From contig NZ_AGTR01000029.1 of assembly GCF_000235625.1 (NCBI RefSeq), forward strand, positions 1 to 39,173: a stretch of DNA of 39,173 nucleotides, given 5' to 3'. The position numbers and the translations under genes are program-made. Numbering within the stretch: the stretch's first letter is position 1; each line of letters begins with the position of its first letter. Shown in pieces: positions 25,103 through 33,716 of the stretch. This stretch comes from Marinobacter manganoxydans MnI7-9. Its GTDB lineage: Bacteria; Pseudomonadota; Gammaproteobacteria; Pseudomonadales; Oleiphilaceae. Below the pieces are notes generated by a model. It ran no database searches. It was not told the DNA's origin and saw only the letters and a program-made list of their open reading frames with translations.

Positions 25103-25960
25103 TCATTCACTGAATTCATCGACATTGGGCTTTGCACCCCACATGCAAAAAGAGGTCGGTGCCATCTCAAACTGACGGGGTGTATGATTTTCCTCATCCG
25201 TAATACGTTTTACACCGGACGAGTACTCATAGACGCGCTTATCGGGCCCCAGGAAGTAGATGAACATCGCAGTCGATGTCGGATGACGCCCAGGGCCGAA
25301 TACGATGGGGACGTTTTTTTCCTGGAGAAAGTACCAGGAACGCATGACATCATCGATGCTTGCGACCTGGAAGTTAACGTGTTGTACCCCGGTATGTTCA
25401 GAGGCAAAAAGCGCGATCTTATGATGGACCGGGTCAATGCGTAGCAGAGCACCCTCGCCGATCTTGTCGCTGACCCTGGCACTCATCACTTCCGTCCAGA
25501 ACCGAATATCCCGCTCGCTGTCACCAGTGTGCAAGCCGAAGTGACCAAACTCAGTGATGCCGGCATCGCGGCCAGGAAAATAACGAACACCTGTCTGGTA
25601 GGGTCGATACACCAATTCAACGCGGTTGCCGTTGGGATCCGCAAAGAACAGCGCCGAGTTTACCTGGCGCTCCTCACACTCTTCATCGGTTGCGCGTTTT
25701 GCAGTTATACCTTCCGCGGCCAGTTCTTTCTCTGCTTTATCAAGTTCAGAGAGCTCCCTTACTTCAAAGGCACAGGCGTCATAGTCAGCATCACCTTCAA
25801 TGTAACAAATATTGTACGCGCTGCTATCACCTCGCAAGTAGGCATGAGTATCCGTTTTATGGCGAAGCTCCAGGCCAAGGATATCGGTTGCGAACTCAAC
25901 CATTTCACTCAGGTTTTGGCAACCCAGACGAAGGTAGGAAATATCGTGTAAGTGAATCAT
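25103..25960 (-). CDS. Type I extradiol ring-cleavage dioxygenase (VOC)
   Basis: I start at ATG 25960 (MIHLHDISYLRLG), preceded by GGGGAGCAATAGTT; the ATG 18 bases upstream lacks a site. The 285-residue protein has two vicinal-oxygen-chelate modules. Fe(II) ligands are H140 (FGHFGLHTG), H194 (VQHVNFQV) and E245 (VYEYSSG), and FGPGRHPTSTAMFIYFLGPD matches the enzyme group that includes 2,3-dihydroxy-p-cumate 3,4-dioxygenase (CmtC) and BphC. It cleaves a catechol next to a hydroxyl, giving a yellow semialdehyde or ketone. The CmtC-like C-terminus favours a carboxylated catechol, but this is inference. Confidence 0.9.
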   Translation of the reverse strand: MIHLHDISYLRLGCQNLSEMVEFATDILGLELRHKTDTHAYLRGDSSAYNICYIEGDADYDACAFEVRELSELDKAEKELAAEGITAKRATDEECEERQVNSALFFADPNGNRVELVYRPYQTGVRYFPGRDAGITEFGHFGLHTGDSERDIRFWTEVMSARVSDKIGEGALLRIDPVHHKIALFASEHTGVQHVNFQVASIDDVMRSWYFLQEKNVPIVFGPGRHPTSTAMFIYFLGPDKRVYEYSSGVKRITDEENHTPRQFEMAPTSFCMWGAKPNVDEFSE

Positions 25961-26000
25961 AACTATTGCTCCCCTCAATCAACCGTCAATAAACGACGAA

Positions 26001-27962
26001 TTATTTATCAAAACCGGCCTGCGGTTTAGTGGACACAATGCGCGTCGAACCGTTAGACCCAAAGCGTTTGAATAGCAGATAGAATATCGCCAACAACAAC
26101 CCAATAACTCCCGCAACGTCCCACACGGAGAACGCAACAAGCCCGCAAACTATGAGCGCCGTTCTGGCATACCGGTTGAGTTCGCCGTGGTACCAGCCCT
26201 CAACCGCCGTAGACATCACCAAAACTCCAAGGGTAACCTTGATTACGTCGAACACGATGGTCTCCAGCGGTCCGATCATCAGAATTCCGGGGTTGTAAAC
26301 AAACGCGTAAGGAAGTGTAAACGCAACCAGACCCACCTTGGCGGCCGTCATGGAAACCGCCATCGGTCGCTCGTCCGCAATGCTGCTTGCGACGTAAGCC
26401 GCTACTGCAACTGGCGGAGTGATATAGGATGCCACTCCATAAAATATCAGAAACAGGTGGGCCTGTAGCAAAGTCAGACCTGCGTCGACAAGCGCCGGCG
26501 CCACCATTACCGCCACCAGTGAATAGACAGCTACAACCGGCATCCCCATGCCCGAGATGATTGTGACAATCGTTGCCAGCAACAACGCAAGCAACAGGTT
26601 TGCCTCGGCAACACTGAAGATCAACGCCGACAGTTTCGATGCCAGCCCGGTAACGTTGAGGCCTATAAGAAGGATTCCGGCGCCGGCGACCGCTGCGATC
26701 AGTGGTGCTATTGCCGTACAGATTTCAACACAACCCTGAACAAATTTTCTGGGCGTTATCGCCTTGCCACCAACAAACCAGCTGACGACGATAACAGCAA
26801 CCAATCCAAAAGTTGCCGCAAGCGCTGGCGTTCTGCCACTCATGAGCACGTACACCAGCAACCCCATCGGTACGATGAAAATCCAACCAGTGCGGAACGT
26901 GTGGAGCCAGGTGGGGATATCAACGGCATCGATATGGCCCACATTATGCCTGGCCGAATAGCAATGCACCTGAACGTAGATTCCCACATAGTAAAGAATA
27001 GAGCACACAAGTATCGAACCGATGATGCTTGTGTAAGAAATGCCGGTAAACTCAACCATCAAGAAAACGACAGCCCCCATAACCGGTGGCAAAAGACTGC
27101 CGCCTGTTGAAGCTACGGCTTCAACAGCCGCTGCATAGCGAGGGGAATAACCCACACGTTTCATCATGGGAATGGTGATCGACCCGGTCGTCATAACATC
27201 CGAGGCCGGACTGCCGGATATCATGCCGAACAGTCCACTGGAAGTTACTGCAATCTTGGCGGAGCCGCCGGTACGACGGCCAGCAAGCACTGCCGCCACA
27301 TTGAAGAAAAAGTCGCCGCCACCACTTTTCTCCAGAAACTTGCCAAATGTAATAAACAGGAACGCGTAAACAGCAGCCACCTGAATAGGCGCGGAGAACA
27401 ACCCCCCGTCATGCGGCGTAACCATCAGGCTTTCGAGCATATAGCTCAGATCCAGGCCGCGGTGGCCAAAAAAACCAGATAGATGACCACCGAACAAACT
27501 GTACAGGATGACCAGCCATACAACGACCGAAATACCAGGCCCCACACAACGCCTTAACAATTCAAGCGTCAGCAATGAATAAATACCAGCGACCACCAGA
27601 TCCCCGGTATTGTAGACATCCAGCCCTGCAATCCAGTCCTGATAACGCCCCATCTGTAGGATTAGATAAACGCCCGCAACAAGGCTTACAAGCGCCAGAA
27701 GATAGTCGACCCAGGTCGTGCGGTAGGAATCAGGCGCATGACTGATCGACAGGAAAGAGATGACGTACATGGGCACAACGAAAAGGATCGCTAATTCCAG
27801 GCGCCCGAAATTGCCTGCAACAGCATACCAGATCTCGAAAACGGTCAATGGCACCGCCAAGAGTGCCACCAACGCATACCTGCCCCCTTCCATCGGCACT
27901 TTGTTACCCATGGAAAACGCGAGCCAAATTGTTCTTTTAAACAGGTTCATGAATGATGTCAT
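26001..27962 (-). CDS. TRAP transporter 4TM/12TM fused permease
   Basis: The 653-residue membrane protein joins a small-subunit-like N-terminal part (about residues 30-170) to a DctM-like large permease. Characteristic segments are GMISGSPASDVMTTGSITIPMMKRVG, STGGSLLPPVMGAV and GMGMPVVAVYSLVAVMVAPAL, then SYITPPVAVAAYVASSIADERPM. This type works with a TAXI binding protein, here encoded upstream at 29564-30610, for sodium- or proton-coupled uptake of an organic acid. It is the full-length counterpart of the truncated permease near 14.2-15.2 kb but not a recent copy. Confidence 0.95.
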   Translation of the reverse strand: MTSFMNLFKRTIWLAFSMGNKVPMEGGRYALVALLAVPLTVFEIWYAVAGNFGRLELAILFVVPMYVISFLSISHAPDSYRTTWVDYLLALVSLVAGVYLILQMGRYQDWIAGLDVYNTGDLVVAGIYSLLTLELLRRCVGPGISVVVWLVILYSLFGGHLSGFFGHRGLDLSYMLESLMVTPHDGGLFSAPIQVAAVYAFLFITFGKFLEKSGGGDFFFNVAAVLAGRRTGGSAKIAVTSSGLFGMISGSPASDVMTTGSITIPMMKRVGYSPRYAAAVEAVASTGGSLLPPVMGAVVFLMVEFTGISYTSIIGSILVCSILYYVGIYVQVHCYSARHNVGHIDAVDIPTWLHTFRTGWIFIVPMGLLVYVLMSGRTPALAATFGLVAVIVVSWFVGGKAITPRKFVQGCVEICTAIAPLIAAVAGAGILLIGLNVTGLASKLSALIFSVAEANLLLALLLATIVTIISGMGMPVVAVYSLVAVMVAPALVDAGLTLLQAHLFLIFYGVASYITPPVAVAAYVASSIADERPMAVSMTAAKVGLVAFTLPYAFVYNPGILMIGPLETIVFDVIKVTLGVLVMSTAVEGWYHGELNRYARTALIVCGLVAFSVWDVAGVIGLLLAIFYLLFKRFGSNGSTRIVSTKPQAGFDK

Positions 27963-28063
27963 AAAGAATACACAGCCTACTTAAAGCACCGACAGATACC
28001 TTCTGTGCCAGCAATCCGTAGCCGGCACAGAAGAAATTACTTCTTTGTACTGACCTCCGCCCA

Positions 28064-29404
28064 TCACCACTCCAACTGAGTTCTGGCCTGGAGAAAGGTC
28101 GGGTCGGAGCCATCGTTCGGCCCGCCATCAACCGATGCCCAACCCGCGTTCACGCTGAAGCGCAAACGCTTCTCCGGATACCAGTTGAGGCCGATAGAAG
28201 CGACATCCTGCCGCCCCCCATCAATCCCACTGTCAGTGAGATCTACAGTACTGAACCGAGCACTAACTGCCCAGGCGCCGATCCCGCCTCCCCTCAGGGG
28301 ATTGTTGGGCGTCACCGCTCCATACGTACCGCCCATTTTCGGAGTATAAGGACGGGATTCACCGGTCAGATAGTAGATCCCTGTAACCGCACCACCTGTG
28401 AACTCTGGTTCTTCCCTGGTATTTGCGCCAGCATTTTCGAGCTCATCATATTTCTGCCAATAATATTCTGCGTTTAGGTTAAGTGACCCATACGTAAACG
28501 CAGCTTCCAGGTTGGCTCCATCGAAACCATCTGAATCTCCCATGACACCAGTATCCAGTGTCCGGAAGCCATCAACCTGGTTCTCCGGACGTACACGGAG
28601 GCGAACTCCTTGGTTATTACCCCTGAGCTCTTCTCGTCTCAGAGAAGCACCCAAGTGAACCATCCTTCCTTTTTCAAGTACGGGATTAAACCAAACTTTT
28701 GTGAACAGACCGAGTGGATCGTCGTCATCCTGAGGAGAAGCTGTGCCTGGCACCCGCTGACCAATACTGCCAGCCCAGTTCCAACCATCTCCATACACGT
28801 CAGCGCGAACACCGAGACGCCGTGAGCCTTGGCCAAGCGCTACCATGGGGGCAGAACGTTCCATCATCGCGATGTACTTGGCGCTTTGCATATTTTCCAG
28901 GCCATATGCCATGAACTGGTTACCAATAGACAGAACTAAATTATTACCGCCTGGCTTGAAACCATGATACTGGAGGTAAGCATCCCGGAAACCACCTGCC
29001 CCATTTCCGACAAATTCATACTGAAGCTTATATCGCCAGTCCTGATAAATCTTGCCTTTAGCCGCGAACCTCGCGGCCCGAACAAACGTCTCCTGACCAA
29101 GATCACGGCTGTCGTCATCCGTGTCCGCCCAGGCTGTATCAAGGAACAGGCGACCACCTAGTGCAAAGGTAAAGTCGCCGTCTTTACTGGCGAAACCAAG
29201 TCGCCCCCCTTTGAAGCTTCCTATGACACCTGATTTCTCGTTCTCAGCTTTAAGCGCCTCCACCTCTTTCTCCAGCGCTGCAACTCGATCGCTGTAAGTC
29301 TGAGCAATTGCAGCTTGCGAACCCATCCCCATCACTACAGCACCAGAGATTGCCAGCAGGCTTCTTCTATCCAGAAACTGATTGGATTTGTTTTTGTTCA
29401 TCAT
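28064..29404 (-). CDS. OprO/OprP-type outer-membrane porin
   Basis: The 446-residue protein has a signal sequence (cleavage about AIAQ, residues 33-36), a short coiled coil (SDRVAALEKEVEALKAE), and a beta-barrel of the phosphate-selective porin O/P family beginning FALGGRLFLDTAWAD and AARFAAKGKIYQDWRYKLQYEF. It ends in the aromatic residue Trp, as expected for a barrel insertion signal. It probably admits the anionic aromatic substrate across the outer membrane. It has a promoter and a hairpin upstream of its own, so it may be expressed at a different level from its neighbours. Confidence 0.9.
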   Translation of the reverse strand: MMNKNKSNQFLDRRSLLAISGAVVMGMGSQAAIAQTYSDRVAALEKEVEALKAENEKSGVIGSFKGGRLGFASKDGDFTFALGGRLFLDTAWADTDDDSRDLGQETFVRAARFAAKGKIYQDWRYKLQYEFVGNGAGGFRDAYLQYHGFKPGGNNLVLSIGNQFMAYGLENMQSAKYIAMMERSAPMVALGQGSRRLGVRADVYGDGWNWAGSIGQRVPGTASPQDDDDPLGLFTKVWFNPVLEKGRMVHLGASLRREELRGNNQGVRLRVRPENQVDGFRTLDTGVMGDSDGFDGANLEAAFTYGSLNLNAEYYWQKYDELENAGANTREEPEFTGGAVTGIYYLTGESRPYTPKMGGTYGAVTPNNPLRGGGIGAWAVSARFSTVDLTDSGIDGGRQDVASIGLNWYPEKRLRFSVNAGWASVDGGPNDGSDPTFLQARTQLEW

Positions 29405-29445
29405 GCTTTTCCCCTTTCTGCTCTTGTTGTAATCGGATAAGAATT

Positions 29446-29489
29446 TATCTCATTTATTGAAACTATATCTCTTATACTCAAACTTGCAA
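29446..29489 (-). promoter_or_regulatory. Candidate internal promoter and shared site before the porin gene
   Basis: On the minus strand, TTGCAA (29484-29489), a 16-base spacer and TATAGT (29462-29467) make a reasonable sigma70 promoter about 60 bases before the porin start. Just past the -10, bases 29446-29456 hold an 11-base sequence (TAAATGAGATA on the minus strand) that also occurs at 38860-38870 near the main operon promoter. Confidence 0.5.
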
Positions 29490-29511
29490 AAATTTTTAGC
29501 ATTTTCATTTC

Positions 29512-29544
29512 AGCGAACCCCCTTCATCCTGAGGGGGCTTCGCT
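29512..29544 (-). terminator. Intercistronic stem-loop after the TAXI gene
   Basis: AGCGAACCCCCT (29512-29523) pairs with AGGGGG-C-TTCGCT (29532-29544): 12 base pairs with one bulged C and an 8-base loop. It starts 20 bases after the TAXI stop. On the minus strand it is followed by GAAATGAAAATG rather than a U-run, so it may act as a partial terminator or 3' stabiliser that lets the binding protein exceed its neighbours. Confidence 0.65.
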
Positions 29545-29563
29545 CAGGGATAAAGCTATCCCA

Positions 29564-30610
29564 TCAGTCGATTAGTCCTACTTCCTGATAGAACGCCTTC
29601 GCACCAGGGTGCAGTTCGAGATAGCTGACATTTGGCAGCTGTTCACGAGACGCCTTTTGCAGTGCTCTGTGAGAGGAACGGTAATGTCCCATCTGTTCGT
29701 ACATGGATTTGGCCAGCTTATAAGCATCCTCATAAGTCGCCGCCGGACCGGCAACAATCATAAAGCTGCTCGAAACCGTTGCCAGATCCTCATCCACAAA
29801 TTCATAGGAGCCAGCCGGGATGGAACCAACACTGGCACCCAGCTCATCAGCGACATACTGGACCAATTCGTCAGAAAGCTCGACAAAGGCGAGATCCATG
29901 ACACTTCCCAGCTCAACAACCTTACCCGACGGAGTTGCGCCCCCCGTAATAATCACGTCAAGACGGCCGTCACGCATCAGGTCATTCGATGCACCCGTTG
30001 GCTGTGGAACCAGCTCACCGCCCCATGCCTCAACATCCTCCGGGGTCTTTCCAAAATAGGAGAATAGCGCACGAACATGTTCCCGGGCCCAAAGATTGCC
30101 AGGTTGATTAATGGACACTCTCATCGGAACTTTTTTCTCGATGAGATCACGAAAACTCTTAACGCCATACTCATCCAGAAAATCAGCACGCGCGTACACC
30201 ATCAAATCAAATACACCGGGAGAAGCATTAAGAACACCCTTTACTGTGCCTGGCGGGTATTTTTCCCGGAACGGCGCACTGCCTGCGTACGCCATTTTCG
30301 GCTCCACGGTACTTACCAGAGCAAAAGGGCGCCTTTCGCTTTTCAGGTACTCCAGCGCTCCCGCCGGGTTGCCAGGCTCATATATGATGCTTGAACCTGA
30401 ATAAGTCCGGCGCACGGCGTCGACAACACCCTCACCAAAAACGGACACCTGGCCGCCGGAGGAATAACCAGCGATTGTCACATTAACCGGTGAATCGTCA
30501 ACTTTCGGGCGCTCTTCCGCATTTGCCAGACCTCCCGCCGTCATCGATAGCGCGACCAGGGCGCCAGCCATCGCATTAGCTATATCTTTGTTTTTCCATA
30601 GTTTCATCAT
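29564..30610 (-). CDS. TAXI-family TRAP substrate-binding protein
   Basis: The 348-residue protein has a signal peptide (cleavage about LANA, residue 31) and the TAXI layout: VTIAGYSSGGQVSVFGEGVVDAVRR, IIYEPGNPAGALEYL, and a C-terminal VAGPAATYEDAYKLAKSMYEQ. It binds an organic acid in the periplasm for the fused TRAP permease encoded two genes downstream. Two adjacent ATGs (30610 and 30607) are possible starts. Confidence 0.9.
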   Translation of the reverse strand: MMKLWKNKDIANAMAGALVALSMTAGGLANAEERPKVDDSPVNVTIAGYSSGGQVSVFGEGVVDAVRRTYSGSSIIYEPGNPAGALEYLKSERRPFALVSTVEPKMAYAGSAPFREKYPPGTVKGVLNASPGVFDLMVYARADFLDEYGVKSFRDLIEKKVPMRVSINQPGNLWAREHVRALFSYFGKTPEDVEAWGGELVPQPTGASNDLMRDGRLDVIITGGATPSGKVVELGSVMDLAFVELSDELVQYVADELGASVGSIPAGSYEFVDEDLATVSSSFMIVAGPAATYEDAYKLAKSMYEQMGHYRSSHRALQKASREQLPNVSYLELHPGAKAFYQEVGLID

Positions 30611-30741
30611 AATATTTGCTCCGCACTCTCTTGTATTTGTTTGTTGGCTTCACTCATTGATGGCTTTCGATATTTATCTCTTTTGGACTTCCGTAATTCG
30701 CATCCACATATCTGCCATCGCTTCTCTGGCCGGCTTGCTGG

Positions 30742-31272
30742 TCAAACCAGAAAGGTCAGATTTGGCATTGCCTCGTCATTATTCAGTAGCATCACTTTTT
30801 TCCATTGGATACGAAAACCTTCTGACGTATCCACCAGAACATAATGACACTTGCCAAACCAGATATTTTCAGTCCCGGTCCGAATCTCACCGAGGCTGAA
30901 ACTGGACACAACCTCCAGCTCTTCTCCCTTCGCGGAGAGAGGCACTACACCAGAGACATTCCGGATAAGACGAGCTCTCGGGCGGAAGGCGTGCGCCGCC
31001 TTATCTTTAAGCCGCATCATACGTTCAAGGAGCCGCGGGCGATCATCATAGATGATCGCAACCCCCGCATTGGGGTCTTGATCATCGCTATTACAGGGGA
31101 CCCAGTACGTAATATCATCGCCAATCCACAATTCCATCCAGCGGTCATATTCATGCTCATCCATCAGGGCTGCTTCATAGGTCAGGAAGCGCTCCAGTCG
31201 AAGCTGCTGCTCCACACTTACAACGCCTTTATTTATAACGTCGGAACCTGCATTCAATAGTTGTTTAGCCAT
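30742..31272 (-). CDS. Ring-hydroxylating dioxygenase beta subunit
   Basis: The 176-residue protein is a SnoaL-fold small subunit: RLERFLTYEAALMDEHEYDRWMELW, DDITYWVPC, DDRPRLLERMMRLK and ending RIQWKKVMLLNNDEAMPNLTFLV. The beta subunit holds the alpha3beta3 hexamer together. It follows the alpha gene by 36 bases. The sequence resembles benzoate/toluate/cumate-type small subunits, which fits an aromatic acid substrate but does not fix it. Confidence 0.92.
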   Translation of the reverse strand: MAKQLLNAGSDVINKGVVSVEQQLRLERFLTYEAALMDEHEYDRWMELWIGDDITYWVPCNSDDQDPNAGVAIIYDDRPRLLERMMRLKDKAAHAFRPRARLIRNVSGVVPLSAKGEELEVVSSFSLGEIRTGTENIWFGKCHYVLVDTSEGFRIQWKKVMLLNNDEAMPNLTFLV

Positions 31273-31308
31273 GGATATATCTCCGATCTAAATTGGTTTC
31301 CTGAAACA

Positions 31309-32619
31309 CTATTCGGTCATCAACCGTTTCCACTCCTGCATCTGAGCTCTCTGCGTGATCTCATCGCTGATCCGAGCCGACACAGTACCATCCGAGTCGG
31401 TTTCCTCCCGGTTCATACCTCTTCCCAGCTGGATCCATGGATTTGCATCGCCCTCAAGTCCCCGCTGAACACGCTCAAAGATTTCAGCATCATCAGGAGA
31501 CCCATTAGAAGCGGGGCCGTAGAACGCCTCGTGAGCACGTAAGCGCTTATTGTTGATTTCCTGGCCGACTCCTTTCAGGAAAACCGGATACATGAGTACC
31601 TGGGTCTCCGAAGGAGAAATCGGAATCACAACACGGATGTGATCATGAATGAGCTGCAGGTTCGGGAAGACACCCAGGTGGGGGTCACCATGCCAGGCGA
31701 TTAGTTCTTCGGCATGTTCTTTGCCATACCGTGAAATCATGTCTTCAACGTACTTACGTCCATCCTCGCTCCGTTGCAATTCCTCGATATTGTCTTTTGC
31801 ATGGGGCAGTCGCTGAAAACGGAAATCCAGAGCAGCATGGCCGTTTGGGAATCCGCGGGTCAGGCTTGGAGAGCTATCTGAAAACGGGTCTTCCAGGTGG
31901 ATAGCGCCAACTGCTGAGCCTGTTGTGCTTTCACGCTTGCTGAAAATTTTAAAGACAGACACGTGGACATAATGGGGGTGGTACCCGTCCATGCCGATCT
32001 GCTTCCAGTTGCCGCGATACATGGTTTTAGTGACGACACCGGGCTTGACTTCAATTTCACTGGTTGGTGACGCGTCGATAAGAATATCGATGAATTTTTT
32101 GGCAGGGCCAAGATAATCATCCAGGCTCTGGCCTTCCTTGGAATGACTGGCGAAAATAAAGCCTCTGTAATTCCCGACTCGCGCCACTTTGGTCAGCCCG
32201 TGTTCCTTGGCATCAAACGTCTTGTCATAGGCTTCTTCACCGGTCACACCAACCAGGTCGCCCTTGGTGTTGTAGGTCCAGCCGTGGTACCAGCACTGAA
32301 AGCTTTTTGCGTTGCCCTGTGTTGCCTCACAAACCTGGGCACCGCGGTGGCGACAACGATTGATCATCAATTGAACTTCTTCATTTTCGTCGCGCACAGC
32401 AATCACAGGAAAACGTCCAAGTTTCAACAACTTGAAGTCTCCCTTCTTGGGCACTTCACTCTCGTGGAGAGCAAAAAGCCAGGTTTTGTGAAAGATGCGT
32501 TCCATCTCGTCTTCGAAGACGGATTCATCCGTGAAAATGGAGCTGTGAACCCGGTCTTCTTTTACCAGCGAACCATAGTCACGATCGGTGCCAATGATGT
32601 TGCTCTTTGTAGTCGACAT
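31309..32619 (-). CDS. Ring-hydroxylating dioxygenase alpha subunit
   Basis: The 436-residue catalytic subunit has a Rieske centre (C89, H91, C109, H112 in CRHRGAQVC ... CWYHGW) and a mononuclear Fe site with H214 and H219 and the bridging D211 in GNWKQIGMDGYHPHYVH. The C-terminal region (NKRLRAHEAFYGPASNGSPDDAEIFERVQRGL) is like the benzoate/anthranilate/aromatic-acid group. It adds O2 to an aromatic ring to give a cis-dihydrodiol. Electrons would come from the ferredoxin and reductase encoded about 8-11 kb further along the same strand. The exact substrate cannot be read from the sequence. Confidence 0.93.
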   Translation of the reverse strand: MSTTKSNIIGTDRDYGSLVKEDRVHSSIFTDESVFEDEMERIFHKTWLFALHESEVPKKGDFKLLKLGRFPVIAVRDENEEVQLMINRCRHRGAQVCEATQGNAKSFQCWYHGWTYNTKGDLVGVTGEEAYDKTFDAKEHGLTKVARVGNYRGFIFASHSKEGQSLDDYLGPAKKFIDILIDASPTSEIEVKPGVVTKTMYRGNWKQIGMDGYHPHYVHVSVFKIFSKRESTTGSAVGAIHLEDPFSDSSPSLTRGFPNGHAALDFRFQRLPHAKDNIEELQRSEDGRKYVEDMISRYGKEHAEELIAWHGDPHLGVFPNLQLIHDHIRVVIPISPSETQVLMYPVFLKGVGQEINNKRLRAHEAFYGPASNGSPDDAEIFERVQRGLEGDANPWIQLGRGMNREETDSDGTVSARISDEITQRAQMQEWKRLMTE

Positions 32620-32648
32620 ATCAGAAACCTCTTTATTTTCTGGGGCCG

Positions 32649-33485
32649 TCAGGATTCATTCAAAAAATCCGTTACCAGTTTGTTAAAACGATCAGCATGT
32701 TCAATCTGCGTCCAGTGGCCACAGCGACCAAACAGGTGCAGCTGTGCATACTCGATGTATTCAAATAGTTTGCGGGACGTCACCGGCGGAACAATCACGT
32801 CATCCCGTCCATGGATAATCAGGGTCTCCTTGTCCATTGCCCGGATGTCTTTCTCAGAACTTGCCAGCGCATCCACCCAACGCTGCCGAGGTGCGGGAAA
32901 CATTGAGGCGAAAGCCTCCTGAAACCCGGGACGAACGCTCGCGCGATAGCGCAGTTCTGCCAGTTCGTCGCTCATCATTTCCTGGTTAAAGGCAAAGGTC
33001 CTGATAAGTTCCCGCATATTTTCTACCGAGGGCGTGTAGCCCCATACCGCATCAAGTCCTGGCGTCAGTTCGAAATCGACGCCGGCAGCTCCCATCAATA
33101 CAAGCCGTCTGATCCTGTCCGGATGGCGAATTGCCATGGCAAGAGCCAGAGCACCGCCATAGGAGTTGCCTACAACGTCTGCCTTTTCGATACCCAAAGC
33201 ATCCAGGAAGTCAATTCCATGCTTTACCCATGTATCCAGGTTGTAATCCACGCCGGGCGGCCTTTCGGTATATCCGAAACCCACCATGTCCGGGGCAACA
33301 ACCCTGCGTGTCTCGGACAATACCGGTAGATTGAATCGCCAGTTCGCCCAGGCTGTGACGCCCGGGCCCGAGCCATGAAGCAACAACAAAGGGGTACCGC
33401 TATCCTCACCCATATCGTGATAGTTGGTTTCGATGCCGCCGGCGCTGATTTTCAGGCCGATTTCCGGGTTATCTGAGGCCATCAT
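32649..33485 (-). CDS. Meta-cleavage product hydrolase (alpha/beta)
   Basis: The 278-residue enzyme has the oxyanion segment LLHGSGPGVTAWANWR, nucleophile S108 in GNSYGG, Asp in HGRDDVIVP (D229) and H257 in GHWTQIEHA. This pattern fits 2-hydroxymuconic semialdehyde hydrolases (XylF, DmpD, TodF, CmtE). It cleaves a C-C bond in ring-fission products to 2-hydroxypenta-2,4-dienoate plus a short acid (formate for the semialdehyde, isobutyrate for cumate-derived product). It overlaps the tautomerase stop by 4 bases. Confidence 0.92.
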   Translation of the reverse strand: MMASDNPEIGLKISAGGIETNYHDMGEDSGTPLLLLHGSGPGVTAWANWRFNLPVLSETRRVVAPDMVGFGYTERPPGVDYNLDTWVKHGIDFLDALGIEKADVVGNSYGGALALAMAIRHPDRIRRLVLMGAAGVDFELTPGLDAVWGYTPSVENMRELIRTFAFNQEMMSDELAELRYRASVRPGFQEAFASMFPAPRQRWVDALASSEKDIRAMDKETLIIHGRDDVIVPPVTSRKLFEYIEYAQLHLFGRCGHWTQIEHADRFNKLVTDFLNES

Positions 33486-33679
33486 TTACCCCCATCACGC
33501 TTGGCGACTGACTGGCCGGCAATGCCCCAGTTGGTTTTTGGCATTTCCTGAATCAGAACCCGGACGGACTCGGGCTTCACAGAAAGCGTTTCTGTTATCG
33601 TTGCGGTCAGACGCGCGATCAGCTCTTCTTTCTGCTCCGGTGTGCGGCCTTCCAGAATTGAAACCTGTAGCATTGGCAT
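33482..33679 (-). CDS. dmpI: 4-oxalocrotonate tautomerase
   Basis: The 65-residue protein has the catalytic Pro right after Met (Pro1 of the mature enzyme) and arginines at mature positions 11 and 39, as in 4-OT. Position 50 is Trp where the textbook enzyme has Phe. It isomerises 2-hydroxymuconate (dienol) to 2-oxo-3-hexenedioate in the oxidative branch of the meta pathway. Native length is typical. Confidence 0.92.
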   Translation of the reverse strand: MPMLQVSILEGRTPEQKEELIARLTATITETLSVKPESVRVLIQEMPKTNWGIAGQSVAKRDGGK

Positions 33680-33716
33680 TGTTAGTTCCCCCAGTTCTTT
33701 TTAATCAGTTTCGGGC

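Noticed and set aside
30653-30670. CTCATTGATG before the TAXI gene as another copy of the operator palindrome
   Set aside because: Only one half matches; too weak to list as a site.
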